DNA of 64,000 bases from Guyanagaster necrorhizus. Taxonomy: Eukaryota; Basidiomycota; Agaricomycetes; Agaricales; Physalacriaceae. Of this stretch, positions 24,076 to 34,505 are shown in pieces. The notes under the pieces were generated by a model. That model saw only the letters and a program-made list of their open reading frames with translations, did no database searches and was not told the origin of the DNA. The stretch is taken from contig NW_025064895.1 of assembly GCF_019112545.1 (NCBI RefSeq), positions 922,049 through 986,048 on the forward strand, in the 5' to 3' direction. The position numbers were made by a program, and so were the translations under genes. The first letter of the stretch is position 1. Each line of letters begins with the position of its first letter.

Positions 24076-24156
24076 CTGCCCCAGTGAGGCTCGAACTCAC
24101 GACCTTCCGATGTCAACATAACAGTCGGACGCTGTAACCAACTCAGCCATGGGGCA
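24076..24156 (-). tRNA. tRNA-Asn (GTT) with a 7-nt intron
   Basis: Full cloverleaf on the minus strand: 7-bp acceptor stem TGCCCCA/TGGGGCA, D-stem GCTG/CAGC, anticodon stem TCCGA/TCGGA, T-stem GTGAG/CTCAC with TTCGAGC loop, discriminator G. The loop reads CTGTTA, then TGTTGAC, then A. Removing TGTTGAC (24112-24118), which sits one base after the anticodon as tRNA introns do, leaves a normal loop with anticodon GTT (24120-24122). A T-run suited to Pol III termination lies about 27-32 nt downstream (A-run on the plus strand near 24044-24049). It lies just 3' of ALG5. Confidence 0.93.
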
Positions 24157-24294
24157 CATAATAAATCTGGGATAGCATTAGCTACAGCCTTACAGACAAA
24201 ATCCATTTCAGTTGATCGCCCAACGAGCCCCATTACCAATTTCATTATAGAGCCAAAAATTGCGAGCCACAAAAAGGTCCGTAACAAATTCTAA

Positions 24295-25492
24295 TCAATC
24301 TGTTTTAATCTTAGCTGATGATGCCCTCCACCTCCCCAATAAATGATTTGCCCTAACGATCAGCAAGTCCCTCAACATCTGCAAGGACGCTGTGACAACG
24401 TTCAGTTTACTTCCTGGAACCTCATGCCAGTCGATAGGCACTTCCGCGACGGGTATACGGAGCTGCTTGGCGAGGAGGAGGAGCTCGACGTCGAATATCC
24501 ATGTCGGCAGGTGCTGTTGAGGAAATATCTGCTGCGCCGCAGAGCGCGAGAACAACTTGAACCCGCATTGGGTATCGCGGATGTGCCCGACGCCTACGAT
24601 TCGCAGGATGGTGTGTAGTCCGTACATGAGGATGTTCCGGAGTAGCGAGCGCTAATGTATACTCTGAGTCATGGGAAAAAAAAAATGGGCGAATGCGTAT
24701 GTACCTTCACGACCGCGTCCGTTCTGACAAGGTGTGCGCGACTCCCGACGACGACGCCAGGACCACTGTCTGGCGCGATGTCGCCCATGGCACGCCAGAG
24801 CAGTTCCAGGTCATTGAACCGGCTTGCTCCGTCTGCATCGACCATCAAGAGCTTCTCCCCGCTCGCGTAGAGCATCCCATGGCGCACTGCACCGCCCTTG
24901 CCCAGGTTCTTCTCCAGCGTTACTACGCGGATATCGCATTTTGGGTACTTGCCCGCGAGGCGGAGGGACGCGGCGGAGGTGTCATCAGAGGAGCCGTCGT
25001 CGACGATGAGCACTTCGAATGAGTGCGTCGTTGTGCTGAGGTGGTCGATAGCAGATGCGAGCATGATGGGGAGGCGTTCGGTCTCGTTGTAGGCGGGGAT
25101 GACGACACTGAGGTCGACGGTACTCGGGTCGGAGAGAAGTGGCAGGAGTTGGGGATTGCTGGGATGCTTGTATGAGCGGTATTTCTTTTCGGAGTCGCGT
25201 GTCACTATTGGGTCGGGGGACCATGCAATGAGTGCGAAGTATAACTAGTAACATCGTTAGGTTAAAGAGTTGGAAGGTAATATGGGCAAGGAAAGGAATC
25301 AGACAGGGATTGTTATACCCTGACCCAGCTGTTTTCGTCCTCACCACGGCGCACATAGACCCGTGGCTCGAAGAACAAGGATGAAACGGGTGTTCATCCC
25401 GTTGAGAGATATCGCAGAGAAGTAGCACGTACAGCTACCGCCACCCCAGAGACCGCTACGAGGCCAGCATAAACAATAGTGGACGTTTCCAT
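24295..25492 (-). CDS. ALG5: Dolichyl-phosphate beta-glucosyltransferase (ALG5)
   Basis: Three exons (25492-25433, 25244-24705, 24651-24295) give 318 residues, close to the 334 of yeast Alg5. The enzyme transfers glucose from UDP-glucose to dolichyl phosphate at the ER membrane; Dol-P-Glc then serves the ALG6/8/10 steps of N-glycan assembly. The short first exon encodes an N-terminal membrane anchor (VYAGLVAVSGVAVA, continuing LYFALIAW after the 188-nt intron). A family 2 glycosyltransferase domain follows: LSVVIPAYNE, VLIVDDGSSDDT, KNLGKGGAVRHGM and the DxD motif MVDADGASRF. Downstream come DTQCGFKLFSR and WIFDVELLLLA, which are typical of Alg5/DPM-like enzymes. All key residues are present. 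Confidence 0.93.
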
Positions 25493-26714
25493 GGCTCTGT
25501 TTTCTTCTCTACGTGATGCTCATTCAACCTCAAACAATGCCCGATTGAAGAGAGACAAAAGAATGAGAATAATGACAGGACGAGGTTGAAGAAAAGGAGG
25601 CACGCTGGTGCGAAGACATGGAGATCAGCGTGTGAATCTCGCGACTACGCAGTCGACGTGGAGCTTCACGATTGCCTAACGTGGAATTGTGCAAATGTAT
25701 TGGTGAAAATATTCAAAAGTTAATTCATACGAGTATTGGACAACTGATATTAAGATGGCTAATACTCTATCGTGAGTGCGAAGAAGGTAAACTCATGGCA
25801 TAAGATGGGTGTCATCCACCTGTAAATCAAACGCAGGCTGCAAGTGTCGCGTCGCGAACATCAAATGAAGATTGTTTGCAGGCGCTACTTCTAAGATGTC
25901 CTTCACAGATTCCTTGGAGACATGATGTAGTCGGCTCCGTCACAGCGTCCGAGTTCGATGTCACTATCAGCGAGGCGATACCGTTCGGAGAGACCCATGC
26001 TCGGAACAGATCGACGCAGAAACGAGCTCCAAGTAAGGACCGGCGATAACTTTGTGATATTTAGCAGACTTGGTATCATTCTCCTCAGATATCTCCAAGG
26101 TCGCAGATATATCTGAATGATGACGCAGGCGCTGCAGCGAAAAGATGAACAGAAATCGAGCAACTCGATGATGAGAGGAGAATGGACATTAATCAAGGCC
26201 CGCACTGAAAGACATACATCTTCTAATGCATAATAACTCACAGTCTGAGCATGCATCAACTTGAAGACAGTCATGACCAAGGCTCAGTAATACCGAGGCC
26301 GGTCAGGGAGCCTTGAGATGAAAGCACCATTGAAATCGATAGATGGTGCGACCTACATTTTGACTGTGAGACGAGCCGCGGCCTTTGGGCGGGGAACGTG
26401 TTGAATGTGTCAATCACAAAGGGCCTTTTATCTGCTATGCCGCAGCACCACCAAAAAAACATTACGACGAGAACCAGTTCGCTTCCACTAAGCGAGAACA
26501 AGGCCCAGCGCCTGTTTAGTCGAAGGGTCACGGGCAGACTGACTGAGCAATGTCGGTATGTCGGGCGACGATGGCGCCTGTGGTGGTCGAAGAAAACCCA
26601 AGTCCTGATAACGGCGATCTCCGAAACGGGAGACATTTTAGTTCTGTGTCTCTCCGTTAGTGCGCTCACCACCATCGTTTCTTTCTCTCTATCCCACTTT
26701 CTCCTCTGTAGATA
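25493..26714. other. Intergenic region between ALG5 and profilin (divergent promoters)
   Basis: About 1.2 kb. Minus-strand frames of 125 and 151 codons (25903-26280 and 26271-26726) occur but show no domain and no sensible splice partners. A pyrimidine-rich tract (26675-26710) directly precedes the profilin ATG, as is common in highly expressed fungal genes, and may include a 5' UTR intron acceptor. Confidence 0.45.
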
Positions 26715-27264
26715 ATGTCCTGGCAAGGTGCCTGCTCGTCTGCTTTTCTATATCAACGCCGATACTGATGAAGACACGCCCGGCAGCATACGTCGATACG
26801 AATCTCGTCGGCAGTGGCAGGATCGCCAAAGCAGCTATCATCGGTCAACAGGGAGGCATCTGGGCAGCGTCAGCAGGATACAACGTGATTGCCCTTTCGC
26901 GATGCTTGCCCTGATCTTGTTCTTATTGTTGTTGCTTGCAGCTCTCGACAGCGGAGCAGAATGCTATCATCCAGGGTTTCTCGGATCTTGCGCACGTCCA
27001 AGCATCTGGGATCCGTGCTGCCGGGCAAAAGTTCTTTACCCTCCAGGCGAATGAGCGTAGCATATATGGGAAGAAGGCGGTATGCGGACTTTAGTTCTAG
27101 CAATGAGTTGGAATATTGATTGTCTTGGATAGGCGGATGGAATCGTGATTGTCAAGACGAAACAGGCGATCCTTGTTGCTGAATATATTGCGCCCATCCA
27201 GGCGCCGGAAGCTACGCCTATCGTAGAAGGACTCGCAGATTACTTGATCAGCGTGGGGTACTAG
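26715..27264 (+). CDS. Profilin
   Basis: Four exons (26715-26727, 26787-26884, 26942-27079, 27133-27264) join to 126 residues, the normal profilin size. It starts MSWQAYVDTNLVGSGRIAKA, continues with GGIWAASAGYN, and has the actin/PIP2-side stretch YGKKAADGIVIVKTKQAILV, ending DYLISVGY. Profilin binds G-actin and poly-proline proteins such as formins and controls actin assembly in the cytosol. The 13-nt first exon is too short to find by open reading frame alone; it is fixed by the MSWQ start and the splice phases. Confidence 0.96.
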
Positions 27265-28118
27265 GCTCGAGCTCATCGATGTTTTTGCTACAAAGAAGAC
27301 TTGAAATGTATTAATCTAACGCCCTGAAGAGACGGCCTTTTATGTATCGATCTTGTTACATTTTCTGCATCGATTGACTGAACGATTGGTGAGTCAACCG
27401 CCTCGTTCTTGAATTGGTTACTGAATGATAGATCTACAGAATATCTGATCTTATATCCCTGATGGAATCCTCCAACGTCAGGTTCAGTGTGTCAGGCTCA
27501 GTGTGTCAACTGCCATACGATCGCACTCATTGAGGCGACAAAGTGGTCGATAAACGCTAGTCTCGGTCTTGATGCCCGCCCTATTCGAGATGAAACAGCT
27601 AATACGTTGATTGCGGTCATGCACTACGGGAACCATCAACCATGGGTGCCCTACAAGAGCCTACTGTTCGTCGACAGAGGGGAGCACCAGAAGGAAAATT
27701 CTTAGTGCGCAGGGCAGAAGCAACGCCGCAACGAAGCATTACGCGAGCGAAGCAACCCCATTTCGCCACCGATGGCTTTTTTAATGAAAAATATCAGTCA
27801 GGTAGTAGTGAGCCGGCTCGACCTTTTTTCGGTTGATATTGCGGATTGTCCTGTTGCCCTCTATAGTTGCTCCCTACTACTTTTCTTACTTTCTTCTGCT
27901 ACCACACGATTAAAATACAACACATTGCCGGCCCGAGCAGAAAAGGTGATGCCAACGCTCACGTGCCAGGACATGTGGCAACCGTTCTCGGCAGAAGGAA
28001 TCCAATTTGGCTTTTTATCAATTCAACGCCAACGAACCGACCAACCCAGTCAAACTGGATTTTACATTCTTTTTCTTTCCACGGCCTTTCATTACTATAT
28101 ATATATATAAAATTCTAA
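27265..28118. other. Intergenic region upstream of membrane protein B
   Basis: About 850 bp with only chance frames. A (TA)n run at about 28095-28110 lies only some 10-20 nt before the proposed ATG at 28119, too close for a normal TATA box. The true first exon or start may therefore differ. Confidence 0.4.
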
Positions 28119-29783
28119 ATGCTTCGACTTGTTCAAGACCACCGCATGCTTCGCGTACGACAAGCCACCGGAGGAACTGGAGCGCAAGGGGGTGCCTCGC
28201 AGAGCACAGATACAGGCAGTGGGACTGGTGCTTCGTCTGCCTCAACATCGCAGGCTTTCTCACCGTCGGCCACAGCGTCGAGCTCAGGTACGTACTCAGT
28301 GCTCTTCATCGAGCTGTGGACCTTGACCGTGGATCAGGCACTTCGGGGCCTACGACCTCTGCATCGGCCAGTAGCGAGTCCTCGTCTACCCAGACACCGT
28401 CGTCGACCTCGTCGCCAACCACGTCTTCTTCGTCTTCATCGTCGTCGGCCACCTCGACAACATCTGTGGAAACGACAACAACGACCGCTACCACGGCAAG
28501 CAATACCTCCACCTCCACCTCCACCTCGACCGCTACTACTGCCTCCTCATCTTCTACTTCAAGCTCTGCATCTACCACTCACACCTCAACATCGACTTCT
28601 GCCACCAGCGCCGCCACATCGACCAGCGTACGTTGTCCATGATACCGTTCCTGATTTTTTCTCATACCGGCATCTATAGGCCACCTCGTCAGATACCAAT
28701 GTGGAGACCACATCAGCAGCAGCAGATGAATCGTCTACGGGGAGCTACACGACATACACTTATACCCAGACGAGTTCGTACCGTACTGTGACCCGCGTTG
28801 GCACTTCGGAGCTACCAGGCTCGACTGTCAGTGCCGGATCATCAGGGTCGACTTCTAGCTCGCTCAACACCAAGGCCCTCGCTGGAGGGATAGCAGGTGG
28901 TCTTATCGGCTTGGCCATTCTAGGATTCGGTATAGCGTTTGTCCTGGTAAGTGTCTTTACTTTTTTTTTTTTTCGTTGCCACTGGCATGCGACCGGTTTC
29001 GTTCGACCGAGGTTTCGCCTTTCAGACGGCCGACGGTTTCAGGGCCGAGATGGGTGCCTTTTTTCAGGGATTATTTGATTTTAGTTCGAGGCTCCTGTGT
29101 TTGCTGGCGATGGTTGGCGTTTCATCCCCTTCTGATACATGTTGTCTATCATTCTGTTGGGACCTTCGGGTGCTGGAAGCCTTTTGTTGAAATCATTACT
29201 GATTGAATCTTCATAACAGCGCCGCAGAGGGAACCGTCGTCGCGCAGATGAATTCGAAGCCTCGCAATTCCGCCGGTCTGCCATGGTGCTAGACGAAGAT
29301 ACCCTCGCTCCTCAGCGATCTGTCGCTACTACACCGCAGATGTATGAACGTGGACACTCTGTCGCACCATCTATCACGAGTACCACCAGTCCTGGAATGG
29401 CAGGACAGGGAGCGTATTACGCCGGTCAAGGTGGTGTCGACCAGTACGATTCATACGCTGACCACCCATATGCCACCGGCCCATATACTGCCGCACCTCC
29501 TGCCGTTCAAGCACCGCCGCAGCCGACACACGTCCTCCAACCCCGGCCACGATACACATTTGGCGAAGTACCAACTACTTCTGGGCAGCAAGTCACGTCG
29601 GATGATGGACACGAGAACACGCAAGGCGCGTACAGCCCGGAGCCTACCCCGCAGGCTTCGTACAACCCGGAGGCGTATGGCGACTACCATGCTTACTCGC
29701 CGGAAGGTTCAAGCTACGGCAACACTGCTGGCGCTCATATGCGGACTCGAACGAACGACAACGATGCCTATGGCGGGATTTGA
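28119..29783 (+). CDS. Ser/Thr-rich single-pass membrane protein B (paralogue of A) with C-terminal DAYGGI motif
   Basis: Four exons (28119-28287, 28338-28627, 28680-28946, 29220-29783) give 429 residues. A stalk of about 230 residues is nearly all Ser/Thr with (ST)n runs. One transmembrane helix follows (ALAGGIAGGLIGLAILGFGI), then RRRGNRRR and a Pro/Tyr/Gln-rich cytoplasmic tail ending NDAYGGI. The block after the helix, ADEFEASQFRRSAMVL, matches TDEFDAKTFRRSAVLM of protein A, and the intron after the helix is at the same position (here 273 nt long). The domain plan suggests a wall-integrity or surface sensor, but this is inference. No clear signal peptide is seen, so the N-terminus is uncertain. 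Confidence 0.75.
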
Positions 29784-30469
29784 GATTAGGGGAACCTTGT
29801 TGTAATGTTTTATCTCTCCCTGTCTCTCTCTAAACAAACAATTCATCTATATATCCAACTTTTATTCCCGGACTCGCCAAATTTTTTTTCATATATTTTT
29901 ATTTTCAGCAAAAAATCTGATTCCTCTGGCGGGTCCTTGTTGCCTTGACGCCCTTCCCACCGTGTTCTCCCCCATCTCTTCTTCCTTCGTCTATCGCTTA
30001 CTGTATACCACCCAATGCGAGCGATACCTGTCAGGTACAAGGTTTTTAGACCCTCCCCCCATCCCTCTGCCTTTTTATGTACACCACAGTTTGTGTTATG
30101 GGTTTTTTTTGTGGGTGTTCGTATATAGCTTATTACTATCATCAATCGTATTTGTATTATCTTTTGGATAGTTGACACGGTGTTGTACGATGGGTATCTG
30201 GTGCCCGGAGATTTTTGAGGTGGTTAGAAGCTGCAGATGTTCTGCTGCGTATGATGATGGTGGTGGGACAGAGAAAGGTGTTGGCATTCCATTGTCCACA
30301 AGACAATGTGTCTGTCATCCACCGAAGACAATGGACAATAACCGGCATTACCAATAGACCTTACCTTGTCTGAATGCCACTGGACTCTTGTAGTATATAT
30401 ATCGTGTAGATATCCTCTGCTACCTCAGTCAATTGAGCTATAGGCCCCGGACTGAGCTATACATTTCTA
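29784..30469. other. 3' flank of membrane protein B and left border of transposon block
   Basis: No gene supported. It contains an inverted pair ATTGTCCA/TGGACAAT around 30290-30340 and may include a decayed copia LTR just before E2, but no second LTR copy is available to fix its borders. Confidence 0.35.
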
Positions 30470-33400
30470 GGAGTTGGTTTCTAAAAGGTTATGGGTTTCT
30501 GCTCCATTTGAGCTAAAAGAGACAAATGATGAATCCTCAAATCTACATTTACACTATGTCTTCCCCTGATGCTACCACTGCTGCTGCTGCCCCTGTCCTC
30601 TCCCCTTTGCCGATTGGCCTTTCCCTCATCAACATTTGTTCTATGGATTTCCAATGACCGTCTGTCCCCTTGATCACCATTCCTGCCAATACCTTCAGCT
30701 CCAATAAACTGGACAAGGAAGTCAACAACTGGCACTTGTGGAGCCAGAACATTCTCAACTGCCTTGCACTCACTGGAGGCATTGATGAACACCTCCTCAG
30801 TGCTGCCACATGTCTAGATGCATCAATGGAACTCTATGCTGCTTGAAATTGGAAAAAGAACAACCATGCCACTCTTACATTCATCTCCCAGTATTCTGTT
30901 GAATCTGAAAAAAATTATCCTTATCTAGATACACTGCTACTGCAGATGCCTGGAAAGCCCTGAAGACTCATCACAAACAGGAGGGCCCTATTGTCCAGAT
31001 AAACCTTATTCAGGAAGCTCTGGCTGTTCATTATACTCACACTGAATGAATGGCCATGACTACTGCATGAATTGAGCATCTGAACACATGAATCTGGAAC
31101 ATGGGTGACCTGACTCAAGACCTTTTCCTCTGTATTCTGATGCTAAATGCCCTTTCTGTCAAAATGGCCTCAGCTTGTACTGCAATTGTGCAGCTAATCA
31201 ATCATTCCACCAAAGTCTCTCCTGTAACCTCTGCTGACATTAAATGAGACCTCACAACACAGCAACAGCTGTTTGATTCCAATGACACTTGGATGAAGGA
31301 TACAGCTCTGGCTGCTGTAACACATAAGCTGTGCAATTCATCCACATGCACCAATCCAAAATGCCCATCACCTAAGAGTTATACTATTCCCTATTGCATT
31401 GTGGAAGGAGAAGGAATGGCTGGAAAAACAGTTGAGGAATCTCAAACTGCACAATGATGGGACCAAGATGGAAAAAGGAATACCCAAGGAAAACATTCAA
31501 TGCTCTCTGTCTTGAAGGACAGCACTAGAAAGGTCTATGTCTTTGACACAGCTGACAGCTCATTCACTCCATTTCTCAGCTCAAATAATTCTGCAAAATC
31601 AGAATTCACTGCCCTAGCCTCCAAGCATGCTACTCCTAAACTTATTGACAGCATACCTAGCATATCTGCTGCTGAAACTGATGAATACAAGGGCTGGATG
31701 GCTGTTGCTGAGGAAATTTTGATCTCCATAGATTGAAACAACAACCAACACACTGTAGATGTTGCATCCATCACCACTACACCACTTAATCAATAAAAAC
31801 AAACTCCTATATCAATGACTGAATTCCTCTACTTTCTTGATGCCAGTGCCACAGTCCACCTTACTCCTGAACATGATGATTTTCTTACTCTGGTGTCAAT
31901 ACCCCCAAAAGTGGTTAAAGGTATTGGCAATTCTTCTATCTATACAATTGATATAGGCACTGTTCATATACTGAGCCTAAATGGGACCTCTCTTATGTTG
32001 CAAAATGTTCTATACATCCCTTCTGCTTCTCTCTGTCTCATGTCCATATCATCTCTTATGAGAGACTTCAAATTAATCATACACTTTGATGATGACATCT
32101 GTTGGCTCACCTCCAAAGCAACTGATCAGACTGTTGCAAGTGGAAGGCTCAGCCTCAATAGAAGGCTTTACAGTCTTGCAATGGATAAATCATTAGAAGC
32201 TGATCACACTCTCCTTACTACCTTGTCCATTTCCAACCTCAAAATCTGGCATAGACAACTTGGCCATGTCAATTACCAGACAGTTGCAAAAATAATCCAA
32301 TCTCATTCACTCCAAGGTATGCCCATCAACCTCTCTAAGCTGCCACTGGAATATGACTCCTACATCCTGAGTAAACAGACAAGAATGTCAATTCCAAAGA
32401 CTCAACAGAAAGCATATAGAGCACAACAGAAGCTGGAGATTGTTTGGGTGGACTTGATTGGATCTCAAGCAGTGGTGTTGAAGACAGAAACCCAATATAT
32501 GATGGACATTGTAGATGACTACTCAAATCATGTGTGTTCAATTTTCTTGCAAAATAAAGACAATTCTTTTTCAGAACTCTAGGCATGGGAATATGCTAGG
32601 GAAAATGAGACTGGATTGCATGTTGAGACATATCAGATGAACAATAGATCATTAAAGTCTAAAGAAATGGCAGTATAGCTAAAATCTCACAGAATATGCT
32701 ACCAATTTACTGCTCTCTATACATCAGCTCACATTGGATATGTTGAATGATGATATTGCACCTTAATGAACAAGGCCTGCACTATGTGACTATATGCTTC
32801 CTGCCCAGAGAATCTCTGGGACAAGTTCTACCTTACTGCTGCATATCTTGACAACCTACTACAACCAAGTCACTGAATGGCATAACCTCACATGAGAAAT
32901 GGTCTGAATGGAAATCAGATATTATCCACCTGCACTAAATAAGCTGCAAGGCATTCATACTGATCCAAAACCAGCACAATCCCAAGATATTTCAGTGATC
33001 TGAAGAGTGTGTCCTTATTGGCTATGATCCTCACTCTAAGATATATCAATGCTATCATAGACCCTCTAGAAAAGTCATATCCTCTTGTCATGTCCAGTTC
33101 ATTGAGAGCAGACAGCTTGCTTGCATCTCCTCTGACCCTCAACATCAGTCCTGCAACAACAGATCCCAATATTCCAGTCACTGAAGTCCTGTTCACTCTC
33201 ACTACCATAGACAATGATATTCAGCTCACTGCAACACTTGATAATGAGCGGAATGTATCCCTTCATGCACCAAATCCTGCATCAGATCCCAATCCAGATG
33301 TGAATGTGTCAATGCTCCAAGAGAATCACAATAAAGATGATGCCCACATCATCTCAAATAGATCATATAATGTCTGAAGTGAAAGATAGCATTCAATGCA

Positions 33401-33519
33401 TTAGAGACCTGCAGAATGAGAGAAGAAGGGCACTCATCAAATTATAAGCCTCATCACAACCACTGATCTATGATCCACAAAGCATTGATAATGCTACACA
33501 GTATGAGCTACATGAAACT
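30470..33519 (+). pseudogene. Ty1/copia retrotransposon relic (E2), gag to integrase
   Basis: Readable in pieces. A degenerate primer-binding-like TGGTTTCTAAAAGG lies at about 30474. Then gag (NNWHLWSQNILNCLALTGGI) and a gag finger (CTNPKCPSPKSYTIPYC) near 31345 with MAGKTVEE after it. An open frame at 31815-32582 holds the retropepsin start DASATVHLTPEHDDF, the pre-integrase motif LKIWHRQLGHVNYQTVAKII and the start of the integrase core. A post-integrase fragment (CVLIGYDPHSKIYQCYHRPS) lies near 33010-33070. RT and RNase H are missing, cut off by the gypsy LTR at 33520. Stops and frame breaks are frequent. Confidence 0.85.
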
Positions 33520-34505
33520 TGTTAGACCTAACTGATATGTGACCTGAACACATGATAAACTAGTGCTGTATTGTGTTCATACAGTCATGCTAAAGTCCAC
33601 TTAATGTGTTTGTTATGATTTTCTCTCATTTTCACTTCTTTTCCCTTGATTTATACAGGATTGACCTTTATTTCTGCTTAGTCAGAGTGCCTAGGCCTGG
33701 CACTTAGGATCATGGGAAAGCTTAATCATCAGCACTGTCCTGATTCTGGTTGCTGCTGTGAAGCTGTGCAACAGCACAAAGACAGAGAAGCCTCTCTTAT
33801 CTTTGTGCAGCAGTAACAGCAGTAACAGCACAACAGCAAGACAATACTTTTTGTAGGTATCTTGGTAATGCTGGACAAAATGCCACATAGCACCAGCAAA
33901 GACAATTAGGTAGTTATATTCTTGGAACAATAAGGATTTAGTATTTAACTAGTATAGCTCTCACTGTAATACCTCAGCTTCAAGCTAAAGTTTATTCTCC
34001 ACCATCTTATCTTGAGCAACTTGTAACCATCTTGACTACACAACACTGATCACACATCAGTGGACTCTGATTGTATAACCTGAAGTGCAAGATTCTATCA
34101 GTTTATCATGTGTTATTGGTCACATGGAATTTGGGCTTAACAGTGTTCTGATAGGTGAGGTGCTTCAAGGCCAGAGACAAGCTAAGCCAGATAGAAGATA
34201 GTGTGAGATAAACTTATAGCTCAAAGCTGAACTACTATAGCAAGAGCTATCCTACTTATATACTGTCCTGCTTGTAGTAAATATAACTATCATCTATTAT
34301 GTTATTTTATGCTATAATACTGATCCTGCCTGGTCATCAGAGGTAAAACAATAGGGAATTGTCTGTGGGTGAGGTGACCAAGTACAATGACACCTCATCT
34401 GTTGTGATTATTTAATTATTCTATGCTCTTTGAGAAAGTGCTTGAGATAAGATAGACACTCTGATAAGATAAGAAAAAGAAAAAGATATAGAGAAAATTG
34501 TAACA
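33520..34505 (-). mobile_element. 3' LTR of E3, split by a nested solo LTR
   Basis: Begins TGTTAGACCTAACTG and ends AAAATTGTAACA. Without the inserted 537 bp (solo LTR plus one target copy) it is 449 bp, matching the other LTRs of this family. Confidence 0.88.
33611..34142 (+). mobile_element. Solo gypsy LTR inserted in the E3 LTR
   Basis: A 532-bp LTR from TGTTATGATTTTCTC to GGGCTTAACA, flanked by GTGTT at 33606-33610 and 34143-34147. It is in the opposite orientation to the LTR it interrupts. It carries the conserved AGCTTCAAGCTAAAGTTTATTC element. Confidence 0.93.

Noticed and set aside
25903..26726. Two minus-strand frames of 125 and 151 codons
   Set aside because: No domain, no plausible splice link; the second overlaps the profilin promoter and first exon.
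30395..30470. tRNA-like D-arm sequence (TAGCTCAATTGACTGAGGTAGC on the minus strand)
   Set aside because: No anticodon arm or T-arm could be folded; more likely part of a decayed LTR.
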